In this document: piece by piece, positions 25,405 to 35,049 of the stretch
Position numbering within the stretch: the stretch's first letter is position 1
How the letters are laid out: the number at the start of each line of letters is the position of its first letter
Assembly: GCF_052056915.1 (NCBI RefSeq)
Contig: NZ_CP195119.1
Span: 2,108,001-2,172,000 of the forward strand
Reading direction: 5' to 3'
Length of the DNA stretch: 64,000 bases
DNA from: MTP4 sp052056915
Lineage (GTDB): Archaea > Halobacteriota > Methanosarcinia > Methanosarcinales > Methanosarcinaceae
Position numbers and translations under genes: made by a program
Notes under the pieces: model-generated
Database searches by the model: none
The model's input: only the letters and a program-made list of their open reading frames with translations
Told to the model about the DNA's origin: nothing

Positions 25405-26346
25405 ATGTCTAAAATAGTTATTACAGGCGGTGCCGGTTTTATCGGGTCACATATTGCAGAAAACCTTGCAAAAGACGGCCATGAAATTGTTATTGTCGAT
25501 AATCTTGATCCTTATTATTCTGTTGACCTTAAAAAAAGAAACCTGGATATAGTTCTTGAAAGCGGAGATGCAACTTTCATTAATGCCGATGTCACAGATC
25601 TCGATAAAATGAAAGAGATCATTGACAGCACTGTTGATTATGTTTACCATGAAGCTGCCCAGGCAGGAGTCCGGATTTCAGTTGAAGATCCATTCAAGCC
25701 TAATGATATAAACGTGCTGGGTACTTTAAATGTGCTTAAAGCATCTCTGGACGCTGATGTTAAAAAAGTAATCAATGCTTCCTCATCATCTGTTTATGGT
25801 AAAGTAAAGTACCTTCCATTTGATGAACAGCATCCAACAGAACCTGTTTCCCCCTATGGCGTAAGTAAACTTGCTGCAGAGCAGTACTGCAGGGTTTTCT
25901 ATGAGGTGTATGGATTACCTACGACATCTCTGCGTTATTTTACGGTTTATGGGCCGAGGATGAGGCCTGACCTTGCGATTTCTATCTTTACTCGAAAAAT
26001 GCTTGTAAATGAGCCAATTACTGTTTTTGGAGATGGGGAACAGACTAGAGATTTCACTTATATAGAAGATGTTGTGGAAGCAAACAAAAGATTACTTGAT
26101 AACAGGGCTACTGATGGCAAGATTTTGAACATTGGAAGTGGGAATCGGATCAGTGTAAATGATTTGATTGAAAATTTAAGAATTATTACCGATTCAAAAT
26201 CCGAAGTCAAATATGCTGATACACAGAAGGGTGATGCTGAAAATACACTTTCAGATGTGAAATTAGCTTGTGACCTTATCGGATATAAACCGAAAGTTGA
26301 GATCCACAAAGGTCTGGAAAAATATGTGACGTGGGTTAAGAATTGA
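25405..26346 (+). CDS. NAD-dependent sugar-nucleotide epimerase (GalE/UDP-glucuronate epimerase type)
   Basis: This protein of about 313 residues is an extended short-chain dehydrogenase. It has the NAD-binding GGAGFIGSHIAENL at its N terminus, the catalytic Ser/Tyr in SSSSVYG...SPYGVSKLAAEQY, and RYFTVYGPRMRPD. The last motif resembles UDP-glucuronate 4-epimerases and UDP-glucose 4-epimerases. The ATG at 25405 directly follows the stop of the GT4 gene. It should supply an epimerised nucleotide sugar to the neighbouring transferases. Exact substrate is not assignable. Confidence 0.86.
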   Translation: MSKIVITGGAGFIGSHIAENLAKDGHEIVIVDNLDPYYSVDLKKRNLDIVLESGDATFINADVTDLDKMKEIIDSTVDYVYHEAAQAGVRISVEDPFKPNDINVLGTLNVLKASLDADVKKVINASSSSVYGKVKYLPFDEQHPTEPVSPYGVSKLAAEQYCRVFYEVYGLPTTSLRYFTVYGPRMRPDLAISIFTRKMLVNEPITVFGDGEQTRDFTYIEDVVEANKRLLDNRATDGKILNIGSGNRISVNDLIENLRIITDSKSEVKYADTQKGDAENTLSDVKLACDLIGYKPKVEIHKGLEKYVTWVKN

Positions 26347-26356
26347 GGTATTATTC

Positions 26357-27640
26357 ATGAGCTCATTGAACAAGTTAAGACTCCTTCATCAGGCCCAAAA
26401 GAATCAGTGGCTTAAGCCTTCAGAACTTGAGGAGTTGCAGACTAAAAAACTCCGTTCAATAGTTAAACATGCTTATGAAAATACTGAATTTTATCATAAA
26501 AAATTCAAAGCTGCAGGAATTCATCCAGACGATATCCGGACATTAAATGATTTATCCAAGATTCCTTTTACAACCAAAGAAGAACTTAGACAACAAACAC
26601 TTGAATCAAGGGTATCAAGAGGTCTCGATCTAAGTCAGTGTCATGTTACTGAAACAAGTGGTTCAACCGGGATCCCTTTAAAAATTGTGTATGATGAAGC
26701 AGCCGATGATTTTAGTAAAGCTATTAATTTACGTTCTCATACCGAAAATGGATTAAAATTGCGAAGCAGATGGGCAGTTTTTGGAGATCCTCATCACTAT
26801 CAAAAACCACGCTGGTTCCAAAAATTGAGAATTTTTAATCCAATTCAAATATCTGTATTTGAACCAATTGAAAAACAGATCGATACGTTATCAAAATTTA
26901 AACCAGAAGTACTTGATGGGTATACCTCTTCAATAAGACTATTAGCGGAAGCTGTTGAAAAAAACGATATTAAAGATATAAATCCTAAAGTGGTATTTGG
27001 CACATCTGAACTTTTAGACCCAGATACAAGAAAATATATAAATTCCGTTTTTGATGTTGAAATGATCGATCATTTTGGCTGTGTAGAACTAAACAGGACT
27101 GCATGGGAATGTGGTGAACATGCCGGATATCATATCGATGTAGATGCTGTGGTAATGGAGTTCATCTCTGATGGTGAGGCTGCTGATCCTGGTGAACGTG
27201 GAGAGATTGTCTATACCGGATTGTATAACTACGCCATGCCCCTCATCCGATATAGCATCGAGGATGTCGGGGTGCCGAGTGATGAGGTGTGCCCGTGCGG
27301 ACGCGGTCTCCCTCTAATGAAACTCATTGAGGGGCGGTCAGACTCATTCATGCAGATCCCTGATGGAAGAATTTTTTCGCCAATCATCTGGACCCTCATT
27401 ATGCGGCAGATCCCAGGCGTTGGTCAGTTCAAAGCAATTCAGGAAAGGAAGGATCTCATCAGGGTCTTGGTTGTCAGGGACCAGGCGTTCACCGAGGCTG
27501 CCGCCGGGCAGATTGTGCATGATGTACAGGAGGTCATGGGCGAGGGGATACATGTGGATGTTGAGGTTGTTGAGGAGATCCAGAAGGAACCCTCAGGGAA
27601 GGTCAGGTGTGCTGTGTCGAAAGTAGGTAGAGCGATATGA
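26357..27640 (+). CDS. PaaK/CapK-like adenylate-forming enzyme
   Basis: This 427-residue protein belongs to the phenylacetate-CoA ligase/CapK group of AMP-forming enzymes. It has the nucleotide loop TETSGSTGIPLKI (about 97-109), HFGCVELNRTAWECG, IVYTGLYNYAMPLIRYSIED, and the C-terminal lobe with CPCGRGLPLMKLIEGRSD and a Lys in KEPSGKVRC. CapK-type members occur in capsule and exopolysaccharide clusters, where an acyl or amino-acid adenylate is a plausible product. GAGGT precedes the start. From about 27150 the codon use shifts to a different style, suggesting a recombinant gene. Its stop overlaps the next start by four bases. Confidence 0.85.
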   Translation: MSSLNKLRLLHQAQKNQWLKPSELEELQTKKLRSIVKHAYENTEFYHKKFKAAGIHPDDIRTLNDLSKIPFTTKEELRQQTLESRVSRGLDLSQCHVTETSGSTGIPLKIVYDEAADDFSKAINLRSHTENGLKLRSRWAVFGDPHHYQKPRWFQKLRIFNPIQISVFEPIEKQIDTLSKFKPEVLDGYTSSIRLLAEAVEKNDIKDINPKVVFGTSELLDPDTRKYINSVFDVEMIDHFGCVELNRTAWECGEHAGYHIDVDAVVMEFISDGEAADPGERGEIVYTGLYNYAMPLIRYSIEDVGVPSDEVCPCGRGLPLMKLIEGRSDSFMQIPDGRIFSPIIWTLIMRQIPGVGQFKAIQERKDLIRVLVVRDQAFTEAAAGQIVHDVQEVMGEGIHVDVEVVEEIQKEPSGKVRCAVSKVGRAI

Positions 27641-28818
27641 AAAAGAATGATGATTATGTCACCTTAACCGCGGTGGGTGATATTATGCTTGGTTGGGGTG
27701 TAGAAGAGAGAATTAAAAGCGGGTCTGGTGGATATCCGTTTGAGTCGGTCGCATCGATTTTGCAGAGTTCGGATGTCACTTTTGGCAATCTCGAAGCCCC
27801 CCTGACCACCGAGTCAGAAAAAGCAGTCTGGGATTACACGAAGATTCTTGATAAACCTGTGATTATTGATGGGAAAGCCTATGGCAGCTCGATATATTGC
27901 AAGGCTGACCCCGTTGCCGCCGAGAGGTTGTCTCATGCTGGTTTCAATATCCTTTCCTTAGCAAATAATCACATTATGGACTATGGTGAGGAGGGTCTGA
28001 ATGAGACTCTTGATGCATTAACAAAGTATAATATCAAAACAATTGGAGCAGGGAGAGATCTATCTGATGCCCGAAAACCTGCTGTATTTAGAATCAATGG
28101 AGTTAATGTTGGCATCCTCGCGTACTGTGATACATATATTGCAGGGAGAAGAAGAGCTGGTGTGGCTCCGACCAAATATATCGAACAGGATATCCAGAGT
28201 TTGAAAAAAGATGCCGATTTCATTGTTGTATCAATTCACCAGGGTATGGATATATCGGAGTATCCCTTAAAGTCAGAAATTGAGCGGATGCATCAGATCA
28301 TTGATTGGGGTGCCAATATTATTCTTCGGCATCATCCTCACGTGGTACAGGGTGTGGAAGAATACAATGGTGGAATTATTCTATACTCTTTAGGTAACTT
28401 CGTTTTTGATTATATGATAGATCCTCTGTGGAAAGACTTGGATAAGGCTAAACGCGCTCTGATCTTCCAGTGCCGTTTCACCAAAAATAAAGTCCTTGGT
28501 TACGATATTGTACCTATAGGCCTCGACAAGTCTTTCCAACCTGTTATTCTCCAAAACTCTGAAAAAAGGAAGTATGATGCATACCTAAGCGATATATCTT
28601 CAAATCTTCCAGATGTCCAAAGTAATGAGGGGGGTTCACATCTGGAAAGAAATTATCTAAAAATAAATGTTATTTTGGCCTATCATGTTATGTTATCTTC
28701 TATTAAAAAGGGACAATTTAGAAATATCTTTCTTATAATAGATAAGATTTCGATCTCGGATTTTAAGCTACTTGTAAAATGGATGGTAAATAGAATCTTC
28801 CTACGATTTTCAAACTGA
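27637..28818 (+). CDS. CapA/PgsA-like metallophosphatase-fold protein
   Basis: This 393-residue protein matches the bacterial CapA (poly-gamma-glutamate capsule) family, a calcineurin-like phosphoesterase fold. It has AVGDIMLGWGVEE, FGNLEAPLTTE, LSLANNHIMDYGEEG, VVSIHQGMD, RHHPHVVQGVEEYNGGIILY and SLGNFVFD. These supply the usual metal-binding Asp, Asn and His residues. It has no signal peptide. The ATGA overlap with the PaaK-like gene suggests a coupled pair. In bacteria CapA works with a ligase in capsule export or anchoring; here a role in an acylated or peptide-modified surface polymer is inferred. Confidence 0.85.
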   Translation: MKKNDDYVTLTAVGDIMLGWGVEERIKSGSGGYPFESVASILQSSDVTFGNLEAPLTTESEKAVWDYTKILDKPVIIDGKAYGSSIYCKADPVAAERLSHAGFNILSLANNHIMDYGEEGLNETLDALTKYNIKTIGAGRDLSDARKPAVFRINGVNVGILAYCDTYIAGRRRAGVAPTKYIEQDIQSLKKDADFIVVSIHQGMDISEYPLKSEIERMHQIIDWGANIILRHHPHVVQGVEEYNGGIILYSLGNFVFDYMIDPLWKDLDKAKRALIFQCRFTKNKVLGYDIVPIGLDKSFQPVILQNSEKRKYDAYLSDISSNLPDVQSNEGGSHLERNYLKINVILAYHVMLSSIKKGQFRNIFLIIDKISISDFKLLVKWMVNRIFLRFSN

Positions 28819-28824
28819 TATGGG

Positions 28825-28929
28825 TCTCAGGAGCCCTCAAGAATGGTCAGGTGCGTTATGCCGAAAAGTGGTTTGACGCCGAAAAAGGTGAACTTCACCA
28901 AAAAAAGTCAAGGATCCAATGCTCTATGA
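28825..28929 (+). pseudogene. C-terminal remnant of a second PaaK/CapK-like gene
   Basis: After the CapA stop, the frame reads EPSRMVRCVMPKSG, matching EPSGKVRCAVSKVG at the C terminus of the PaaK-like protein upstream, and ends with TGA at 28927. That TGA overlaps the ATG (28926) of the next glycosyltransferase in an ATGA. A second PaaK-like gene was therefore probably joined to this glycosyltransferase, and only its tail is left. Confidence 0.65.
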
Positions 28930-30065
28930 AAATTGCAGTACTTATTAATACACTATATAGCGGTCGTGGCATGGATTATGTTGCCGAACAGCAAGCAAGA
29001 GAACTTATAACTAGTGGACACGATGTCACCGTTTTCACCTTTGATGATGATGATCATTGTTCAGGGGAAATCCATATTCAGCGATTAGGATGGCCCAAAA
29101 ATCCACTTATTAATTACTCGTATCGCTTATTATTCCCACTTGACATATTCAAAATTAAAAAATATTTGCGTTGTTTACAAACATATGATTTAATTATCGC
29201 TCACTTTTACCCTATGACATATTTAGCATACAGATCAAAGAAGGAAAACCCTAATCTCTATTACATATATTACAATCATGGGATTGTAAATAGTTCATTC
29301 CAATCCCCTTCTCATCATATATATGCAAAGTTACTCAGTTTTTTAAGCTCTGTATCAATTTCAAATGTGGATGCTGTTATCTCTATTAGTCACTTCATCA
29401 AAAAACAATTATCTCTAAAAAGTGCCATGAAGCAAGTTATCTATAACAAGGTTGATCCTGAGAGGTTTGCATATCAATGCACAGACATTGATAGTCATTT
29501 GTTATCCCTCATGGACAAATGGGAAATTGCTCCAAAATTCTTGTACGTTGGCACCCTTTCTCAAGGAAAAGGGATAGAACTTTTAATCAAAGCATTTAGG
29601 AGAGTTACTGATACTTATCCCAACGCAAAATTACTATTGGTTGGTACGCCAACACATGGTTTTTCTTTGTCCAATTATATCCCTAATAATGATTTGAATG
29701 ACTCTATATACCATTTGGGTCCCTTGGATAGCCATACGTTAGGATATATGTACCAAACATGTGATGTCTGCGTCTCAGCTTCGACATGGGAGAGTTTTAA
29801 TCTTCCTCTTGTTGAGGCACAGTTACTTGGAAAACCTGTTGTAGCATATAATACTGGAGCACACGGAGAAGTTGTAAAAGATCAGGAGACAGGAGTTCTG
29901 GTTGAATCATTTGATACAGATAAATTTGCGGAGGCAATGATTCAGGTCTACAAAATGAGAGAAATTATGGGAAGAAACGCAAAAATATGGGCATACCAAT
30001 TCTCAACCCAGAATTTGGATGCGTTGAAGATCTCAAAAGTAATTGAGGCTTGGTACAAACCATGA
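28926..30065 (+). CDS. Family 4 glycosyltransferase
   Basis: This encodes about 379 residues from ATG 28926 (MKIAVLINTLYSGRGM), which I prefer to the upstream ATG at 28851 because the preceding sequence is the remnant of a PaaK-like gene. GT-B features are the N-terminal GGRxx-like region, VDAVISISHFIKKQL, FLYVGTLSQGKGIELLIKAF and VSASTWESFNLPLVEAQLLG. It should transfer a sugar from a nucleotide donor. The gene is AT-rich relative to the genes before it. Confidence 0.83.
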   Translation: MKIAVLINTLYSGRGMDYVAEQQARELITSGHDVTVFTFDDDDHCSGEIHIQRLGWPKNPLINYSYRLLFPLDIFKIKKYLRCLQTYDLIIAHFYPMTYLAYRSKKENPNLYYIYYNHGIVNSSFQSPSHHIYAKLLSFLSSVSISNVDAVISISHFIKKQLSLKSAMKQVIYNKVDPERFAYQCTDIDSHLLSLMDKWEIAPKFLYVGTLSQGKGIELLIKAFRRVTDTYPNAKLLLVGTPTHGFSLSNYIPNNDLNDSIYHLGPLDSHTLGYMYQTCDVCVSASTWESFNLPLVEAQLLGKPVVAYNTGAHGEVVKDQETGVLVESFDTDKFAEAMIQVYKMREIMGRNAKIWAYQFSTQNLDALKISKVIEAWYKP

Positions 30066-30385
30066 AAATCATAAATCACTGCACGACATCTAATACTTAT
30101 TCATTGGTCATCGGTTAAGGGTTTTGTTTACTCTAAATTGACTACTCTTATCCGAGCTGCATATTGATTTGTATATTAAAGGTTGACGGAAATTACTACA
30201 ATAATAGCACGTTTGTAATGATTCGTATCTTAACCGAAGACGAATGAATACTGATTGTATAATTTCGATTAATCAGTGTCTTCAAAAACGGGTGAGGAAG
30301 TATAGAGGACAAATATTGCCCAAAATAATTCTATAAATCCTGAAAGTAACTGCATATCATCGATTTTTAATATATGGGGTGAATT
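30066..30385. other. Intergenic, AT-rich, no gene seen
   Basis: About 320 bp with no open frame of note and no repeat. It may hold a promoter for the gene at 30386. Confidence 0.5.
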
Positions 30386-31498
30386 ATGAGTTTGAGAATC
30401 GGTTTGATACTTATTAATTGGACACAAGCGAGCGTTCAGCCAAACATGAGTTTAAAGAACATCTGGAAGCGTTTATTTGGAGATGCTCCTATAATATTTG
30501 TTTATGGGTCTAATCTAAATATTAAGCCTGAAGACAAGTTTGATACCTCTGAAATAATATTTAATAATAATTCAGGAGTCTTCAATCGATGCATGAATTA
30601 TGCTTTAACTCAATTAAGGATTGTAAAACATATTTTCCACAATAGGGATACTGATACTTGGATCTTTTTCATGGGAGAAACCTCAATACTTCCTATTATT
30701 GCGCTGAAAATTCTTCGAAAGAAAGCAATTCTTCTTTTAGCAGGATCTATCCCAAATGGTTTAATACAAAAAAAGGACCCATTGAAAAATTTGAATGTCT
30801 TATTGGCAAGGTATGGTTACTTTCTTTCGGACTATATTATCCTATACTCGCGAGGTCTGATCGAGAAGTGGTGTTTGCAAGATCATGCACATAAAATCCT
30901 CATTGCCCATCGGCACTTTCTTGATTTTGAATCCTTCACCGCCACCGCACCCCTCCCTAGACGCCCTCCCCTCATAGGTTACATCGGCCGACTAAGTAGA
31001 GAGAAGGGTGTCCGTAACTTCGTTCAGGCCCTACATACCATTCTCAGTGACGGACAGAACCTCGACGTGCTTATCGGCGGGAACGGCCCATTGAAGGAAT
31101 CGATCAAGACTTCCCTGCAGGAAGAGGGACTCACCGCCCGTGTCGATCTCCCGGGCTGGATCTCCCACGACGACCTTCCCAGATACCTTAACCAGCTTCG
31201 TCTCCTCGTCCTTCCCTCCTACACCGAAGGGCTCCCGAACATCATGCTTGAGGCAATGGCATGCGGGACCCCGGTGCTCGCTACACCGGTTGGGGCGATC
31301 CCGGATGTTATAATAGACGGCAAGACAGGATTTATTATGGGGGATAATTCCCCGGAGTGCATTGCGGAGAACGTGATCCGGGCGCTGAATTCACCGGATC
31401 TAGAGCAGATTGCAGATAACGGGAGGCGGTTTGTGGAAGATAATTTTACGTTCGAACGCGTAGTTGAAAGGTGGAAGGAAGTGCTTGAAGAAATCTAA
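30386..31498 (+). CDS. Family 4 glycosyltransferase, compositional mosaic
   Basis: This 370-residue GT-B enzyme starts at an ATG preceded by GGGGTGA. The C-terminal half has the donor-binding features LIGYIGRLSREKGVRNFVQA, GGNGPLKESIK and LLVLPSYTEGLPNIMLEAMA. The N-terminal acceptor half (to about residue 180) is AT-rich. From about 30930 the DNA becomes GC-rich with a different codon style, and stays so to the stop. The junction falls between the two Rossmann domains, so the gene may be a domain-swap hybrid that changed acceptor specificity. Confidence 0.84.
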   Translation: MSLRIGLILINWTQASVQPNMSLKNIWKRLFGDAPIIFVYGSNLNIKPEDKFDTSEIIFNNNSGVFNRCMNYALTQLRIVKHIFHNRDTDTWIFFMGETSILPIIALKILRKKAILLLAGSIPNGLIQKKDPLKNLNVLLARYGYFLSDYIILYSRGLIEKWCLQDHAHKILIAHRHFLDFESFTATAPLPRRPPLIGYIGRLSREKGVRNFVQALHTILSDGQNLDVLIGGNGPLKESIKTSLQEEGLTARVDLPGWISHDDLPRYLNQLRLLVLPSYTEGLPNIMLEAMACGTPVLATPVGAIPDVIIDGKTGFIMGDNSPECIAENVIRALNSPDLEQIADNGRRFVEDNFTFERVVERWKEVLEEI

Positions 31499-31602
31499 CT
31501 TGTATCACATGAATAGGGCTCAAATAAATGATTGCTTTCAGCTTACTTTGATCGATTAACAAACATCTTTCCGTGTTTGATAATTCAATCCTCGAAGATT
31601 GA

Positions 31603-31818
31603 ACGATTCGGAATGACCATAACTGGTTTTATACGATATTTGCCATTGACGCGACACTAGATTCCGCATTTATAGGCGCATTAGTGTCTCTTGGTGTAAT
31701 TATGCGCCTAAGCTTAAGCACAGATGGAATTGGTTCAAATTTCAAAACTGCAATTATCTGGCATTATATCTTTGCGATATTTGCATATGCGCTTAAAATT
31801 TGGGGATCAAGGCTATAA
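31603..31818 (+). pseudogene. Open frame without start, possible membrane-protein remnant
   Basis: A 72-codon stretch between TGA 31600 and TAA 31816 reads NWFYTIFAIDATLDSAFIGA, then LVSLGVIMRLSL and AIIWHYIFAIFAYALKIWGS. It looks like two membrane helices at the end of a polytopic protein, but has no usable start. It may be the tail of a lost gene. The rest of 31499-31887 shows nothing. Confidence 0.35.
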
Positions 31819-31887
31819 AAGAATGTATAAATACGGAGCAAAACAACGGATAGTGAGGAAAAAACGCAGACTTATCGAGGAGTAATT

Positions 31888-33711
31888 ATGATTCGAGACT
31901 ACACTAAAATTGATATTTGTACATTTCAGAAATATATTTCAATATTAATCTTCCTATTATTTTCTGTAAACTCATTTATACTTCTAATGACTCCTCCTGA
32001 ATGTGGATATGAACCCTCAATTTACGGAGCATATCCTTTGATTTTTTGGATTATTATGGTAACATGTATTATTTTGAGTGTACTCAATATTGTATTGTCT
32101 ATAAGTTCTAATTCAAAACATTGGAAATATGGTCTGTTGTCAGTTTTCTTATGCTATAGCTTTCTGCTTTTTCTTCCAGTGATACGGGGTTACGAGTTTT
32201 TTGGTACTGTAAGTTATGATTTTTTTTCACATTTTGCTTCCATATATAAGATTATGGACTTGGGCTACCTACCCGACAGTTTGTTTTATCCTATATGTCA
32301 TATATTGGCCGTAGTTTTATGTTATGCAGGTTTGCCAATCAAGCTGAGTGCTAGCCTCATCGCCATCATTTTCTTATTCCTCTATATCTTATTTTTATAC
32401 CTTTTGGGGAAAGTTTTTTTTAAAAATAATTCAACTTCTCTTTTTTTACTAGCGTTCAGCCTTCCTCTTTTATTTTCATTTTTACATTATGCTTTTATTC
32501 CTTTCTTTTTTGCCTTATCATCAATTCCACATTTTCTATACTGTTTCCATAAAAAGGACTCGGGAAGTAAAGTGTCATTTGCTGTGTTGACTCTTATCTT
32601 GTCTTTATTTATTGTTTTTACTCATCCATTAATTACATTATTTTTGCTTGTCTTTTTATCTTTGTATCATGCTTTATTTTTTATTAAACAAAAATATCAA
32701 TTTATAACTTTTGATCATAAATCTATTTTTTTATCAGGGATAAGTAATATGGTACTAATAATTATAACTTCATTTTTAGCATGGTATCTTAATTTCCGTA
32801 ACATTCTAAACATGTTTTCAAAAGTAGTTGATGCTTTGTTTGATCAAGGGCAAGACACAATTCTAAATTCTCAAGTAGATATGCTTCAATCTAGCAATGC
32901 AGGTATATTGGAAATTATAGAAATATTTATAAAAACATATGGTACAGTTTTTATTTATTTATTTATAGCTTCTTGCTGCTTTATTTTTATTCTTAATAAA
33001 TTAAGATCAAAATCCGTAGAAGAGTTAGAAATCTTTTATGGCTTTCAATTCGTGGTATCCATATTTATAGGTCTTTCCATGATTTTAGGGTATTTTGTTG
33101 TGTTTGAGCCAATAAGAACTTTCAGTTTTGCAATAACAATGTCAACGATATTATGTGGTATTGTTTTTGCTAAACTTTATGAAACTATAACTCTTAAGAA
33201 CGGAAAAAAATGGATCAGTCTTTTTGTAGTCATAATTGTTTGTTCATCGAGTGTCATAGGGATTTTAAACTTATATGAGAGTCCTTGGAAAAACCAGGCT
33301 AGTCCAGATATGAATGCAATGATGATAAATGGGTTGAATTGGTTTCTAAGCAATCATAATGAATCTGTTCCTTTAGTAAGTGATTTCAAATCTCCTTATA
33401 AGTATGAAAGGTATTATTCACAATTTTATGATAATCGAGGGCATGGTAATTTAAAACATACTCTTATGGATGATACTATTGTTCCATCCCATTTTGGCTA
33501 CGATATAAACAATACCTTATTCAAATCACTTGGTTATAATACAAAATATATGATGATACATGAATACATGATACAAAAATCTAAATATGTTATTGAGAGT
33601 CAACAGTTCAAATACCCAATTTTCTTGGAAAGTGACTTTGCGATGTTAAACAATGATTCCACAGTCAATAAACTCTATATGAATGGAGAAGTTGAAATTT
33701 GGAATGTGTAA
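31888..33711 (+). CDS. Polytopic membrane protein, GT-C glycosyltransferase-like
   Basis: This 607-residue protein has about 12-13 hydrophobic helices up to residue 470 and a hydrophilic C-terminal domain of about 130 residues. An acidic Asp lies in the first long outer loop (VSYDFFSHFASIYKIMDLGY), as in GT-C enzymes that use polyprenyl-phosphate sugars. A GGAG ribosome site precedes the ATG. It could be such a transferase, or an O-antigen polymerase-like protein; I do not recognise the exact family. The gene is very AT-rich, with its neighbour at 33796, which suggests transfer from another lineage. Confidence 0.7.
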   Translation: MIRDYTKIDICTFQKYISILIFLLFSVNSFILLMTPPECGYEPSIYGAYPLIFWIIMVTCIILSVLNIVLSISSNSKHWKYGLLSVFLCYSFLLFLPVIRGYEFFGTVSYDFFSHFASIYKIMDLGYLPDSLFYPICHILAVVLCYAGLPIKLSASLIAIIFLFLYILFLYLLGKVFFKNNSTSLFLLAFSLPLLFSFLHYAFIPFFFALSSIPHFLYCFHKKDSGSKVSFAVLTLILSLFIVFTHPLITLFLLVFLSLYHALFFIKQKYQFITFDHKSIFLSGISNMVLIIITSFLAWYLNFRNILNMFSKVVDALFDQGQDTILNSQVDMLQSSNAGILEIIEIFIKTYGTVFIYLFIASCCFIFILNKLRSKSVEELEIFYGFQFVVSIFIGLSMILGYFVVFEPIRTFSFAITMSTILCGIVFAKLYETITLKNGKKWISLFVVIIVCSSSVIGILNLYESPWKNQASPDMNAMMINGLNWFLSNHNESVPLVSDFKSPYKYERYYSQFYDNRGHGNLKHTLMDDTIVPSHFGYDINNTLFKSLGYNTKYMMIHEYMIQKSKYVIESQQFKYPIFLESDFAMLNNDSTVNKLYMNGEVEIWNV

Positions 33712-33795
33712 TTACGTAGCTTAATTCATTTGTATGTTATAATGGCTTTGGGATACCTCTGAGATCCAAATAAGTAAATTTGGTAGGAAATTCGC

Positions 33796-34866
33796 ATGAA
33801 AAATGAGAAAATATTAGAACTTGACATACTAAAAACCTTTGCAATAGTTTTCATTGTATTATGCCATATGGATAACTACGTCGTGAACTTTAGTGTTTTT
33901 GGTTTAATTGATTCTTATCTCGCTTTAGCTGGATTAAGTTTATTTTTCTTTGTATCAGGTTTTGCAATGTATCATAATAACCATGCAATTTACACAAAAA
34001 GAGATATCTTTAGATTTTATCAAAAAAGGATATATAGAATTTATCCTTTATATTGGATGGCGCTTATTGTACATGTAGTTGTTTTTGAACTATTGAAAAT
34101 AAATCCTGGAAACACTTCCCCTTACAATATAGATTTTATCAACTTTTTTGTTCATATGATCGGTTTTCAGGTTTTTTTCCCTTCATATCATATTCAGTCA
34201 ATGTGGTTTATTGGTACGATTTTGTTATGTTATTTTCTGTACCCGGTTATTATCTATTATTCAAAGAACTCTTGTTCAATTTTGATAACAGCTATTTTTT
34301 TGATTATTCCATTTGCAGTACTTAAATTATGTTGTAACTTGATGACAACTGATTTTTTTGTTTATTACAGCATTTTTATTTGGGGAGTTTTATCAAGAAA
34401 AATTAATTTATTTGATACACTATGGAATAATAAACAGATGTTTTTAGAGGCTGGGTTTCTTACATCTATATTTCTTTATGTATTTTGTAATCTAAAATTA
34501 ATATGCTCTAATGACACATGGATCATCTCATTTGTATTACAAAATACGTTTCAATTACTTTTTCCCATTGTTAGTTATATGTTTGTCAAATCTTTATCAT
34601 TCCTACAAGATGAACGGATTATTTCTCCATTTTCTTCAATTGCTTACGCCTCTTATTCAGTATATTTATTTCATCACCCGTTTTTATCCACATTAAAAAT
34701 GATTTTAACTTCCTTGTCTATAACCGGTTTATTTGCAGATTTCTCTCTATTTTTTATTGGGTTGCCAATCTTATGTCTATTGGGATACACTATAACTCTA
34801 GGTTACTCCAAAATCAATGCACATATTCCAAAATATTGGCTCTGTAGAAATTCTCAATTTAAGTAA
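33796..34866 (+). CDS. Acyltransferase family 3 (OafA-like) membrane protein
   Basis: This 356-residue protein has about ten membrane helices and the acyltransferase-3 signatures: ELDILKTFAIVFIVLCHMDN, then LSLFFFVSGFAMY and FYQKRIYRIYPLYWMAL, and a late SYSVYLFHHPF. In this family an N-terminal His (here in LCHMD) and the RxxR-type motif take part in transferring acetyl or other acyl groups to sugars. It probably O-acylates the surface glycan. AGGA precedes the start. Strongly AT-rich. Confidence 0.9.
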   Translation: MKNEKILELDILKTFAIVFIVLCHMDNYVVNFSVFGLIDSYLALAGLSLFFFVSGFAMYHNNHAIYTKRDIFRFYQKRIYRIYPLYWMALIVHVVVFELLKINPGNTSPYNIDFINFFVHMIGFQVFFPSYHIQSMWFIGTILLCYFLYPVIIYYSKNSCSILITAIFLIIPFAVLKLCCNLMTTDFFVYYSIFIWGVLSRKINLFDTLWNNKQMFLEAGFLTSIFLYVFCNLKLICSNDTWIISFVLQNTFQLLFPIVSYMFVKSLSFLQDERIISPFSSIAYASYSVYLFHHPFLSTLKMILTSLSITGLFADFSLFFIGLPILCLLGYTITLGYSKINAHIPKYWLCRNSQFK

Positions 34867-35049
34867 AATAAGCTTATAATTTTGTAACTATACCTTGAGT
34901 TGTTACGTTTTATGAAACTAGGATAGGAATTGCGGGAGTTCCCGCTAAAAAAACGCACATGAAATTCCCGAATTACAGGCACAAAAAATGAAAGTACTCG
35001 GGGAAACTTTCATGCCAAATAAATGATAAAGGCTCAGAATCTTTTATAA

